Assembly: GCF_028769735.1 (NCBI RefSeq)
Contig: NC_088175.1
Coordinates: forward strand, 7,936,001 to 8,000,000
Reading direction: 5' to 3'
DNA: 64,000 nucleotides
DNA from: Zonotrichia leucophrys gambelii
Lineage: Eukaryota; Chordata; Aves; Passeriformes; Passerellidae
In this document: piece after piece, positions 38,090 through 49,716 of the stretch
Numbering within the stretch: the first letter of the stretch is position 1
Layout of the letters: each line of letters starts with the position of its first letter
Position numbers and translations under genes: made by a program
The notes under the pieces: model-generated
The model's input: the letters and a program-made list of their open reading frames with translations, nothing else
Databases searched by the model: none
Told to the model about the DNA's origin: nothing

Positions 38090-38568
38090 ACTTATTTATA
38101 CAAGGCATACCTTTGAATGTTAAGTGAGTGAGAGATTGGCCCCATTCTTTCAACCAGGAAAAAAGGAAGGGTAATGCTCTCAGTAATATCATACAATCTT
38201 TTGTAAACAAAGTCAGGATGGTAAACATTCAAAAATGTCCTGCCTCATAGTTTGTCAAACAAAATCCATGTGATTTTTGAACGCACTGCCTTGAAATCCA
38301 ACATAAGCATAATTTTCAGGACATTACGACTTACATGAGGTAACTCTAGATTAATTCCTTTGAGAACTAAATAAATCAGAGAAAATACAGTTTGCCTAGA
38401 AATTATATTTACGCTTTTCCTTTTGTGCTGGGATAGGCTGTGTTTTCCATAGAATAGTATTGTGGCCCCACATAAAAGTCATGAAGAACTTGAGGTTAGG
38501 AGAAGTCAGCAAGGATGCTCAGTACTGTAATTAACTTGCTGGTGAGTGAGCAGGGGAGATCAGATTAT
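38090..38568. other. Unassigned noncoding DNA
   Basis: AT-rich spacer between an LTR and a CR1 fragment; nothing gene-like. Confidence 0.55.
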
Positions 38569-38982
38569 TAAAGTAGTGGGGCAGCTCTCTCATGGGGGAA
38601 GGCTGAGGGAGTTGTTCAGCCTTGAGCTGCTGAGAGGAGACCTCCTCAATATCTTTGAGTACTTGGAGGGAAGTACTTGGAAGGAACCAAGAAGAAAGGG
38701 CCAGGCTCTTAGTGGTGCCAGGCAGTAGGACAAGAAGCAACGGGCAGAAACTGATGCTGGGAAATTCCACCTGAACATGAGGAAGAACATCTTCACTGAG
38801 CAAAGATCGACCACTGGAACAAAATGTCCAGAGAGATTGTGGAGTCTCCTTCCCTGGAGATATTTCAGAACTGTCTGGGTGCAATCCTGTGCCATGTGCT
38901 CTAGGATGGCTGCTTGGCTAGGGAGGTTGGACCAGATGACCCAATGCACTCCCTTCCAACCTGACCCATTCTGTGATTCTGT
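38569..38982 (+). mobile_element. CR1 LINE 3' fragment
   Basis: 5'-truncated chicken-repeat-1 element of about 414 bp. The translated remains show the C-terminal CR1 ORF2 pattern: a leucine-rich LRELFSLELLRGDLLNIFEY segment (about 38605-38665), then FHLNMRKNIFTE (about 38765-38800), with frame breaks between. The 3' untranslated end reads GAGGTTGGACCAGATGACCC and finishes in the characteristic ATTCTGTGATTCTGT at about 38968-38982. Non-functional; 5' truncation is the norm for CR1. Confidence 0.92.
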
Positions 38983-40559
38983 AAAACAGTAAATATAAAA
39001 GTACAAAATTATCTATTTTTTAATAATTTCATTTGAAGCATTCTGGCCCTGATTCTATTAGGATAGACACTGGTGTATCTGTTTGTGAGTGTAAATCTCT
39101 TGGCTTCAGATACTGATTGAAATGAATTCTTGAAGAAGTCTTTTGACTGCAATTTTGCATGGATATATATATGACAGGCTGAAAACCTTTCTTAAAAATA
39201 CAGAAATTAGAGAATTATTAACACAGACAAGGACAGAGGAATAAAGCAGAAAAGGCACAGGAAAACTCTGTGTGAGAAAGGAGGAAGAGTGAGCTAACTG
39301 TGGTGTGTAAAAACAAAAGAAAAAAGATCAGAATGTACCAGAGTCAATGGAAAAGGGAATAAGTCTGGATAGATGGCAGGAAGCCTGAGGGAGGCCTGAA
39401 GAAAGAAAACTACAAGAAAAAGATATCAGAAAAAAAAAGGAGGGGTTGAAAAAAGAGAAATGTAGGACTAGAGATGATGAAGCTTATGAACTCACCAAAG
39501 AGAAAATTTTTATTTTGTTTTTGAGTTTGGGTTTGGGTATTTTCATATATCCATGCCTTTACTTAACAGAGGCAAAATGTTTTTTTAACGCATGGGTAAG
39601 ATGTTTTTAACATTTGTTATTCTCTCATTGAAAACCTGCGAGTCTGGCTCCTGGTAAAAAACTCTCCATGTACTTGTGGAACTAAATTTTGCTTTCAACA
39701 CCTGTACTTTCCAGGGTAGAAAAAGAGTTAGTAATCTTTGTAATCTTGCTTAATGAGAACATGATCTGCAAAAAATGGATAAAGAACTGCATCAATACAT
39801 GAATACCCATGCACGTGCACAATAGTTTTTCTTCAGACAGGAATAATACACTACTTAAGTGGTCTGTAGCAATTTAAATTAATTTAGCCAGGTTTAATAA
39901 GGTATTGCCAACTGATTTTGTTACAAATAAATATTTAAAAAACAATTTTCATATACAATCAAAGCTTAGGAAAAACATCATTTCAATATGCCAAAATTCC
40001 TTTCAATTCTCTATCTCTCGTTTGCCCCCTTGCCCTTTCATCAGTGGCTAGCTATTAAAGATAGAATGGTTGTAATCTTTAGTATAATAGATCCCTCTGC
40101 ATGATCATTCTAAGTGAGCCTAATCCTCTGCTTTTCTTATTGCATTGCAATATCCTACTATGGGAATGGAAGAGATGATACAAAGGATTATGAGTCCAGG
40201 GTATGAAAAAGGAAGACCAGAGTGAAAGTTACTCTTTCCACACAAGTACTTAATAAACATTTCTGTTTCACACATGCACTGATAGGGAAAAAAAAAAAAG
40301 CCACATGAAATGAGCCTCTTTAGCACAATGTTTTCTATTGCACTTTTACTGGAAACACAAGTTAATTAAAACACATACACACAAAATAGCCTACTTTTGA
40401 GTTCTAACCATGAGACAAGGCCATACTGTATGCATACAAACTGCAAGAAATAATTTATAGGACAAATTCCCCACAAGACCATTCAGGGAAAGGGAAAAAA
40501 AAAACCTAAAAGAAAGAGAGAGAAAAAAAGACCTGGCTCTTGACACTAAAGGCTTAACA
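38983..40559. other. Unassigned noncoding DNA, partly purine-rich
   Basis: About 39180-39480 is strikingly purine-rich on the plus strand (AAG/GGA/AAA words). No gene is supported. Confidence 0.55.
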
Positions 40560-40880
40560 TCAAATGCGGCCAGAAATCCATTTTCACAGTTTTATTGCCC
40601 ATTCTGGACGCTTCATTTCAAAGGGAAAGAATTTGAATTCAGACACATAAAATTCCCTTTGTTCTCTTGCCCTCCAGCCTTTGGTGCCAGTGTGGACGGT
40701 CCTATAGGGAGAAGTTGAGATCAAAAAAAAATTTGCAGCTCAGATACCTGGCCCCAAATGATGCCCCTTGGCATTCTTAATTAAATCAGCTTTGCAATAG
40801 ATTGACAATGCACTGTCAATTGTAATCATTTATATTAGCAAACTGAGTATTTTTAACACTTTGGAAATAACAGAACTTCA
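40560..40880. promoter_or_regulatory. Candidate conserved noncoding element with TALE-type inverted site
   Basis: Repeat-free balanced block with ATTCTTAATTAAATC (40773) and a symmetric pair ATTGACA/TGTCAAT (40801-40807, 40814-40820, 6-bp spacer). The TGACA/TGTCA half-site is the recognition core of MEIS/TGIF/PREP-type TALE homeodomain factors, so the arrangement could be a dimer site. The left part holds CpG-bearing words (ATGCGGCC, TGGACGC, GGACGGTCC). The enhancer reading is inference. Confidence 0.37.
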
Positions 40881-41156
40881 GTAGACCTGGGGAAAAAAAA
40901 AGATCCTATAAAATTATACCACATGATGATCACATATAGTGCATCGAATTGTAGGTCACATAGCATCTTATCTTAACATTGAATAAAGCTGGTGTGATTT
41001 TCCACATCTTTCCCCATCTGAAAGGGCACTCCCACTTAGGTTAATCTGTGTTGTTTTTTCTGTGAGATTCAAAATAGAACTTGAGTGCATTGTAAGGGGG
41101 TAGGGGAAGGGGACATTGCAGCCTTGTGGTGGAAGGAACCTTTGTTATAGAGAAAG

Positions 41157-41226
41157 GGCCTGATCCAGAGTCCACTGCACTGGAGGGAGTTATTCCTATT
41201 GATCTCTGTAGGCTGTGGACCAGTAC
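41157..41226. repeat. Ancient palindromic repeat, copy 1
   Basis: Imperfect palindrome of about 70 bp. GGGCCTGATCCAGAGTCCAC on the left is mirrored by GGCTGTGGACCAGTACC on the right around an AT-richer middle. The same design occurs at 49166-49215 and 54599-54674. From memory it resembles a palindromic repeat abundant in turtles and crocodilians (CTGATCCAAAGCCCACTGAAG and its complement). Confidence 0.55.
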
Positions 41227-42783
41227 CTGCAGAGATTATTTTCACTGAGAGTTCTGAGGTACTTTTGATATTAAAATTGGCACAGGCATATTTTTAAAAG
41301 GAAGATATCTCCTTTGCTAGCGAATGGCATCCCTTCTTGTACTGATGAATAAGGTACTTTCTGCTTTCTACAGTGTTATTTCTTTATGTTTTAGCCTCAT
41401 GCTTCTTTCAATTCCACTTAATTTGGAATAGATACACATCAGCTCTCAGGCTTCAGAGTATAAATTGATCACTTGGAGAGGTCAGGAAGGCATTTTTTCC
41501 TCTCCACATATAGCGCTGCACAAGAGATTAGAGGTCTGTGTAACAATGCCTGCATTTCCACTTTCTGTGGAGTTTATAGCTACTTTTTTCTTTCTTCTTT
41601 TTGGAACCCACTGACTCTGATATTCATTTCACTACAGTGGATTAGGCATGACTTTTACTTCAAACATTCATGTAAGTTGATTCTGATTTTCCTGTATGAA
41701 ATACATCTCTACCATTGAAAGTTAGCATTGGATAGCAGTGGACTTGCATTTCAGCAGTGTTTGGTGACCATTAATGGATATTTCTCCACTCAACCTACAG
41801 ACATGGAAAAGTTTTAATTACTTATTGGACTGACTTATAGAGACACTGTTGCTGTAGCAGTTAAATAGAAGCTTTTCACTAACCTTGAAAAACATTATTT
41901 ACCATAAACTGTCCATGGAGTAAGGAAGTTTAATTTTTTATGAGATTAAAAAAAGTTGTTCTAACTCAGACATACTGATCAAGTGTTAGAAATTTCACCA
42001 TAATTAGAGCACTTTTCCAAGTGCTTACGTCTTTGAATTTCAAACTCAGTTGGGAGATTTTGATATTTCTCTCAACTGAACCATTCTCAAGTTCTTGAGC
42101 ACTAAGGACCTCACACACATTCTAATAATTCATTTGTCCAGAAAGAGGAGGTAATCTTAAAAGACAAGAAAGGAGCTGAAAAAAAAATTCTGAACTGACC
42201 TGAATTGTGGAAGAACCAGGACCTGAATCTTGAGAACTGGCCTTCAGAATGACCTGCCATAGGTCCCTCAGAAAGTATTCTTGTGAACTGAGATCAAGGG
42301 TTTTCAAGTAAGGATCTATTCACCAAGTATTATACTGAAAAGAAAGTGGCATCTCATTTGGTGAGGTCCCTTTTGAAGCATGTCTTGAATGTCAGATTGA
42401 ACTGCAGCTGGAAGTGAACAGGGGGAGATTTTAAATTCAGATATTCTGAAATATTTTATGTCACCATGGTGCCAAGCAGGTGGAACATGCTGGCATTTGC
42501 AACAGATTCCAAATAAATGCAAAATTTACCTTGTTAGAGTAGTTGATCACTAGTAGGCATCTCTTGACATGATTTAGACATTACCATAATATCAAATACA
42601 GATCTGTGCTTTTATTGCTGTGGTCACAAAAACATTCTAAAATTCTTCCCCTTCATGTTTTCTTTTCCAATTCCGTTTTTCCCTTCAACTGTTCTTATCT
42701 TTCACTTCTCTTTATTTATACTGGGCTTTTTCTTTTTCCTAAGAATGAATATATTCAATGAAGGATATTGAATATAAACCTAA
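41227..42783. other. Unassigned noncoding DNA
   Basis: No supported gene; nothing repetitive recognised. Confidence 0.55.
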
Positions 42784-42863
42784 GATATGATATGAGATTG
42801 ATATGATATGATATGATATGATATGATATGATATGATATGATATATATGATATGATGATATAG
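42784..42863. repeat. (ATATG)n pentanucleotide microsatellite
   Basis: About 80 bp of mostly ATATG units, with nine consecutive near-perfect copies (about 42800-42842) and degenerate ends. Probably highly length-variable. Confidence 0.95.
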
Positions 42864-45800
42864 AGCCAGCTGTTTCCTCTTAACATGCTTTGTGAGGGCA
42901 GTGGTTGAACATTCTGTTCTTTCACAAGCCTCAAATCCCTGAACATCACCAAGCCTGTATGTCAGGTTGTCCTCTCATTTTATTATCAGTGGACATCACC
43001 AGGATTTCCATTTTGCTTTTAGAAATTCTTTGTGGTTCTTAGATAGTTCTTATTTCCCTATTCTAGAATTTCTTCAATCAGATTATACCCTTCTTCCAAA
43101 TCAGCAGTGTTTGTCAACAGAGAATTTCTGTTCAGCTCTGGGAACTTGCTGAAGTGAAAACTAGTCTCCTTTTATATTTAAACAATAACTTTCCATCTAC
43201 AAGAAAACTGAGGAGCCCAGTAAGTGCCTGGTAGCCCAAACAGCCATTAACTTTGTGGCACATATCAAAGTGGAGGAAGTAGCTACTCCTCAATGGGATC
43301 TGGTCTCTTTCCCCAGATTACACAAGGCAGAAGATTTTTAAAATTTCTTGGTACATTTTGAAATCCAATTAAAATTATTAATGAATTTATAATTCATTAT
43401 TTGTAGATAATTTTAATGCTAATTTTTATGCACTCTGAAGGATTAGTGACTGTTGACATAATTAAGTCCAGTGAATACTCAATACATGTAACTTCTAAAT
43501 GTCAAGAAATCATGGTGCTGCAAAGGATTAAAAAGTATTCTACCCTGGAATCATGCTAAATGCACTTAATTTGGGCATATGTTTTCTACTGGGAAAGTTA
43601 GATTTTTTAATGAACCCATTTAAAAAAAGACAGATTTTTTCAGATAATTTCATTGTAGAATTAAAAAATCTAATAACTGAAAACTTAAAATATTTTTACA
43701 TTTATGGTTCAATATTTGCAAGTCCTTGAATTTCAGGTAAAAGTATTGTGATTTTGGCTGACCCCATTTGGAAAAAAAACCCCACCAAAACCACAAAAAC
43801 CAGAGTAAAAAAAATAAAACCCCCAGTAACAAATTATAAAATATTTGCCACCATCCACTACCCATTACAAGCAAAACCTTTACTGAAGTCTATACAAGAA
43901 AAAATACTAAAATACATCCTGGGACAGGACAGCTAACTTTTTTTTTTTTTTTTCCTTTCCTGTTCCAAGTGGATATTTGTGAAGATTTATTTCCTATGTA
44001 GATCCCATGGTAATTTAGAATGATAAATTTCTCAGAGACAACTCTCTACAGCCTTAGTGAAAATGTATGCCTGCAGCTAATTTTCCTCAACAAGTCTGAC
44101 TTTTCCTTTTCCAGTTATATTGGCTTCTGAATAGTCCAGTCCTTTGTTTTCCTGGGAACCCAACAGAAATATTGCTTCTCAGGAAAGACACAGGGTCTTA
44201 TTTTTCAGGGTATCCATGAAAATGATTCCGTCCAGGGATTCCTGTGGATATGATTTCAGATGGATGAATGTTCTCATTTAAGTTCTTTCTATCATAACTG
44301 TAATAGATTTTTAAGGTACATTTTTATGAAATAATTTGGAAAGATAACCAAAAAGCTTAGATCTCTTTGTCTCCCAGTACAGAATGAACTGTATCTAAAC
44401 TGGACTTGTCATCTATATCTGACCTGATCTTAGGAATTTCCTACCATATCTTTAGATAACACAATTTACAGTTAATATTTTCCAGCTCAATATTTTTTGC
44501 CTTGTAGCAAACAGGTGGCAAACAGGTGATTTCATTCTGCTTTGTAATGTCCTTTTCTGACTCTCCACTGTTTCATAATGCTTTGTTCCACAGACTTTTT
44601 AATGACTTTACATCTTTCTTCATGCTGAGAGGACAACTGGACACAATGCTCCATTTTTGCTTGTGTATTACCTGTGTGCCTTGTAGATGACACTTTTTTT
44701 GTATATATTGTTTGCATTTTGCTACAACATGTCATACCTTACTCCAGGTGAGTATTCCTAAACCTGACTTTACCCTTGTCCTTGTTGTAGCCTACTTTTT
44801 AAGGCCATTATTTCATCCAATTTTGAAGTTTAATCCAACACGTCTGAAATGTGGTTTAGCTGCATGTCATCTGTTCATTTACTGCAAGTACACTTTATTC
44901 CATCTTCAAGTCAGAAAAGAAATACAAATTAGTGCCAAACATATGACAGACCCCACAGAACATTCAATGAACCCATTCAGGATGAAAAGAAATCACTAAA
45001 TATAACTTTTAGTTTAGTTTCACTAATATTTTATTTGCCTGCTTTTCATCACATGCTGTAAGTATTTGGTGAAACGGAGCTGTTGTAAGTTGTAATTAAG
45101 AACTCAGATGCAGAAAAGGGGAGATGGGTCAATTCATATCAGCAAAGATCAGTTTGTTTTAAACAAAATTTTGGTCTGAAGGACAAAAATTATACAAATT
45201 CCATTTAAATGAAAATTGGACTTTATTATGACAGCTGATCCACATTTAATTATGTTGGTTGTAATTTATAAGCATGTTCTTCAGCTTGTTGGTTTACATG
45301 AATTCCTTTTCTCTTGCCCTTACTCTCCATCCCCCTTGTTTTCTCCTACTAGCCTAGAGTGGAATAAGTGAATCTTTTAGCAAAATAACTGAATAATTGA
45401 AAAGTGGCATAAAAAAGAGCACATCTTTTGACTTAAGCTGTATTTGTTTTGGAAGAGAAATGAGGTCTGGATGTCTATTTCTTTTCCAGATAAACATAAT
45501 AAAAACCTGAACTCTACCTATGAATATAATCCCCTACTTATTATCATTAGTATCTAAACTACTTCTTGGGGTCCTGCTGTTTAGTATTTTCAGTATATAT
45601 ATATTTTATCTCAATTCAGCTTTATCTTCCATTTAGCTCTTTCTGCCTGTTTTTTCAAATAGAGCATCAGACAGCCCAGCTTACAGCTCAGCACTGAGAG
45701 AATTCCACATTGTTCACATAGTTTCTCAAAAAAGACGGCAGTGAGCTCTGTTAAAAACAACATTTACCATGGCATGGTGCAAATATCTCGTAGTGGAAAA

Positions 45801-46030
45801 CAGACCAAGCAAGGAAATATTGTGGTAAAATCAATAGCCCGGAACACTATTATGCTTTCTAATGGCACCCACTGTTTGAGCAGGGCACATGTACACATAT
45901 TTCCACGTTTCTTATATCCTATTCATGACTACTGGAATCAAATTACAGTTAGGTCTGCAACAAATACATAGATTTATATCCTAGACTCCAGGCTCCTCTG
46001 AAGCAAAACTTGTCTGGGGTCTGGAATCCA
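42864..46030. other. Unassigned noncoding DNA
   Basis: AT-rich, no supported gene. An A/C-rich low-complexity strand lies at 43770-43845 and a T-run at 43938-43953. Confidence 0.55.
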
Positions 46031-46620
46031 ACCTCAAATCCACTGAATCTGGGGTAGATTTTCCCTCTGACTCAACCAGCTCTTAGACAGGTCTGAAGGG
46101 AATAGCATCCAGCTCAAAGTGTGTAGTGAGGTTTGTTCAAACTCTGGCTCTGAGTCCTGAACAGTGCTCCTCCTGGGATGAGAGGGAAGGGGAAACAGTG
46201 ATCCTGGATGTGGCTGGGCACTGGGAGCAGAGGGGAACAAGGCCCCAGGGATGACTAGTGGAGATGTAAAACCCCCCGTGTCCCAGAGGATGTGGATCCC
46301 CACTCCTTGAATGATGTGCCTCGTTCCTATTGAAGCAGGGAGTGTTTTAGCCAGGAGGAGGAATACACTGAACCCATTAAACACCCCCCTGAGCTGCAGT
46401 CTGAGTGGACATGCAGATCTGGTCACATCCTGCCTCTGGTGACTCGTGGCAAACCCCACACCCTGCAGGCAGTGGGTGCCAGAGGGTTCCCTGTGCGGGA
46501 ATGCTGGGCTGCGGCAATCAGGAGTGCAGGGCAATCACAGCTGGGATGGCAGCCCCTGTTAATCCTTCAGAGCCATTCTGTTAGCGACAGCACAGAGACA
46601 GATGCTAATGGTGCTGAGGT
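46031..46620. other. GC-rich patch in AT-rich DNA
   Basis: About 600 bp richer in GC than the flanks, with a 166-codon minus-strand open frame (46034-46534) that has Pro/Ser-rich composition, no domain and no splice context. It may be an old degraded element; no family recognised. Confidence 0.45.
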
Positions 46621-47308
46621 GAAAATACAAAGTTGGTAATTTGTTAGATTTTGAAGAGGAAAAAAAAGGTGTATGGATATGAGAGCATATACATATTCTA
46701 AGAATTAAATTTGCTCTTATTTTCAATATATCACACTTTTGAACAGAAAACTGGGTGCATCTCTTCTGTAAATATTATATTTTGGGGGACTTTTCTAGAC
46801 ACACATAGGAATAATTCTTTGCTCCCTAAGAAGAGTAAAATTTTTCCTTATGTTTAGCACAAATTACAGTATACAAGACAAATTAACTTTTGTCTGTTGG
46901 AAGAGAAAGTGATTGAAACTAAACTCATGTGTTTTACCATTTCCTTGGCATTGTGATTTCTAAGAACTGAGCCTGGAATATGGCACATGAAATAAAAAAA
47001 CACTTTGATAGCAGCATTTATGTGTATTTCATAGGGAATATTCTTATCCCTATGTATCATTCTTTGATTTTGTGGAAAATATTTAATAAGTAATATGAAA
47101 TACCTGTATATTTGTAAATATATTTTTTATGTGCATGTGAAAGCAAACACATTGTAATTGGACAAAATAATGAAACTTTCCATAGTTTAAATCTTTAGCA
47201 TGTGGTCAAAAAATTTAGCAAGTGGGCAGCTAATGACCCAAATTACAAATAAACCTGTCTTTGAATTCAAGAACAGTACAGACTCATTATTATAGAGACA
47301 ATTTGTGT
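46621..47308. other. Unassigned noncoding DNA
   Basis: Very AT-rich, nothing gene-like. Confidence 0.55.
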
Positions 47309-47328
47309 ATATATATATATATATATAT
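47309..47328. repeat. (TA)n dinucleotide tract
   Basis: About ten TA units, uninterrupted. Confidence 0.9.
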
Positions 47329-47589
47329 TTGTTGCATGCTTAAATGCATTTTAGAATCAATATTTTTAACTGATCAAGGGTTAAGAGAGGTGGAAACTAA
47401 TAGGTAAAAAAGGATCCCAATGGCTGAAATTTCCATACACTTAGATTTTTGTCCTTTTCATATTGTATTATTTGTAAGCTTGACTGAAGTACTTTATACA
47501 AGACTCAGAGGCAAACCCCCCACATTGTATATGTTCTGTATTTAAATAATTGAATGCTGGTAGAAAGGTGTAGTTTTGATGAGTTTGCA

Positions 47590-48060
47590 GTTTTGCATTG
47601 AAATCAAATATATTGTAAGCACAGGGAAACACAGCTCGGTGCCCTATGAAGGTCTGGTGTCATGGTCAACATTTGAAATTTGCATAAGAGGTTATTCAAA
47701 AGAGAGGCAGGAGAGTTCCCTATTGTATTAGCACGGTAATGCAATTCTTTGTGGCTATTATCCTGACCCACATCAGCTCTGCTATGCACAGGGGCTGAGT
47801 TTTTATGAGCTATAGGCTTTTATGCTGAGAGATTTTATTAACCTAATTAAAAGTTTTATAAAAGTAAATTATATTTATGTTTGTGTGTCCTATTTGCAAT
47901 CATTAGGGAACCCAGACCACCTCCGGTGACTTCAGAGAGGGCTGGTCAGGTCCCATCTGTGTAAATCTTGTGAGTTGTCATGGAGTCATTGCATTTGATT
48001 TACATGTGAAACCTGCGGACTGAGCACAAATGCTAACCAGACAGCTGATAAATAACACAA
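47590..48060. promoter_or_regulatory. Candidate conserved noncoding element (longest, strongest texture)
   Basis: About 470 bp of complex, repeat-free sequence. Visible motif types include TTTGCATAAGAGG (47678), GGTAATGCAATTC (47735, C/EBP or POU-like), ATTAACCTAATTAAAAG (47836), a CACCTCCGGTGAC nearly symmetric word (47919), GTCATGGAGTCATTGCATTTG (47977) and GACAGCTGATAAAT (48038, E-box beside a GATA-like core). The block stays varied over its whole length, unlike its flanks. No open frame crosses it. Probably a distal enhancer, but only by texture. Confidence 0.38.
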
Positions 48061-49165
48061 TGCCAAAGCAACACTTTTGCATTTCTTTAACTCCTTTCTT
48101 ACAGGGACCTCCAAATGTTTTTCAGACCTTAATGAATAACCCTCATGAGTAAAAAAGAATTTGTTACAATTACATCCACAACACCAGAATACTAATGTAT
48201 TATAGACCTTATAATATTTATCAGTTTGGTGCCTGGTAACATCAGTAATGGACTGAGGCTCATCACACAAGTTTTTTAAACACAAACCTGTCCCTAACAT
48301 CTCACATTTGCATTGATTGATAAAGGTAGACCTTTAAACTCACCACCTCTCTGCTGAGACATGTTTGTGTAGGTCTGATGCATGTGGAAACCAAATATGT
48401 TCAAGTTACCCAGGAAGTGGCTTAAATCCACTGTGAATTTGATTTCAGGCAACCAGTTTTATTTCTTCTTTGCAACGCTCTAGAAGCATGTACACACTCA
48501 GTTATCATGTCTGAGCTGAGGGCTGTGCCCCAGCTGCTTGTGGTTGACTTGCTCATACCCTAAATCTTGTACAGCTTTGGGTGGCGAGCCTTAAAATGAG
48601 GCAGCAATTCCAGCTTTACAACCATAAACAAAGAGATGTGGTACAGCAAAACGACTGAATCAGATGTCAAATCCAAAAACAAAGGTTCATTTCCCACTGT
48701 GTAGCCATAAGTGCTGGGAGACCTGCAGCATGGCCCAAAAGTAATTTACGCAGATATTGGGGAAAAAAGTCTCAAGTTATACAGAAATGGGTCAAAGTTT
48801 GCATGTAAAAATCACCAGACACTGAGCTGCTTCGCATCTGTGTAAGAGCCTGGTCCACTGTCCAGTAATACTATGGGGAAGTTTTGCAAGATCTTTCTCC
48901 AGAGGTACATTGGGATGAAGTAAGGTTTCTCTCAGAGAGCAAGAAGGGGATAATGTGGTTAGTGATGGCACAGAGGAGAGAAACCACAGAGGCTGTAACA
49001 ACCTGCTGCTTGCTGCGATGCAAACAGCAAACAGGCACAGGGATTTACACAACTGATAGCCCTGGTCCTTCTGTCACTGTGCCTCTTGATGCACTTCTGA
49101 GACTCTCTAGAAAAACCTGTCACTATGACCTGTCTGTCTTCCTTATATCCTTTACTTTGGCTTGC
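48061..49165. other. Unassigned noncoding DNA
   Basis: No supported gene. The plus-strand open frame 48884-49324 (146 codons) lacks a recognisable domain and runs into a repeat fragment at its 3' part. Confidence 0.5.
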
Positions 49166-49215
49166 TCAGCCCTACTGAACTCTATTAAGACTTCAGTGGC
49201 TGCTGGATCAGGCCC
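49166..49215. repeat. Ancient palindromic repeat, copy 2 (partial)
   Basis: The right arm GACTTCAGTGGCTGCTGGATC continuing to AGGCCC (49189-49215) is nearly complete. A shortened left arm (CAGCCCTACTGAAC, 49167-49180) can pair with it. Same family as 41157-41226 and 54599-54674. Confidence 0.5.
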
Positions 49216-49654
49216 TGGATTCTCTATAAAACAGTGTTATGCACCCAGGTTAAGCAGCTTCTATGGGGGAAGAAACAGATGCCAGGAGTGTAACAGAAAG
49301 GAGCTTTTGAAGAAAAAGTTGTGAAACAGACCTACTAGCAACTGTACAGGGCTGAAAGCCACCTTGATGGTGGGGGGACAGGGACAGCACATAGGGTGAC
49401 ACCAACCATGTGCTGCATGGTTTCTGTTCATGGCTGGGCAGGGGAAACACATGCCAAATTTCTGTCTGTTTTTCAGCATGTGATGTGTATCTTGATATAG
49501 TTGCTGTTGATTATTTGGAAATATTTACTTTACAAGACCTAATGGTTGCTGTAGCTATTCTAGGAGCAGGGTTTTGATGGTCACTGCTGCGAAAAAAGTA
49601 ACCTCTAGATAGTGTTACGATGAAAGAAATTAAATCAATATTTATTTAGTATTG
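49216..49654. other. Unassigned noncoding DNA
   Basis: Nothing gene-like. Confidence 0.5.
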
Positions 49655-49667
49655 TTATTATTATTAA

Positions 49668-49715
<48 letters not shown>
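49655..49715. repeat. (TTA)n trinucleotide microsatellite
   Basis: About twenty TTA units with one early interruption (AATATTA at about 49665-49671). Confidence 0.95.

Positions 49716-49716
<1 letters not shown>

Noticed and set aside
43770..43845. G-quadruplex candidate on the minus strand
   Set aside because: C runs are too few and unevenly spaced for a convincing four-run pattern; better described as A/C low complexity.
46034..46534. 166-codon open frame on the minus strand
   Set aside because: Sits in a GC-rich patch where stops are rare; Pro/Ser-rich with no domain.
49655..49715. CRISPR-like or satellite array
   Set aside because: Simple trinucleotide microsatellite without spacers; the genome is a vertebrate's.
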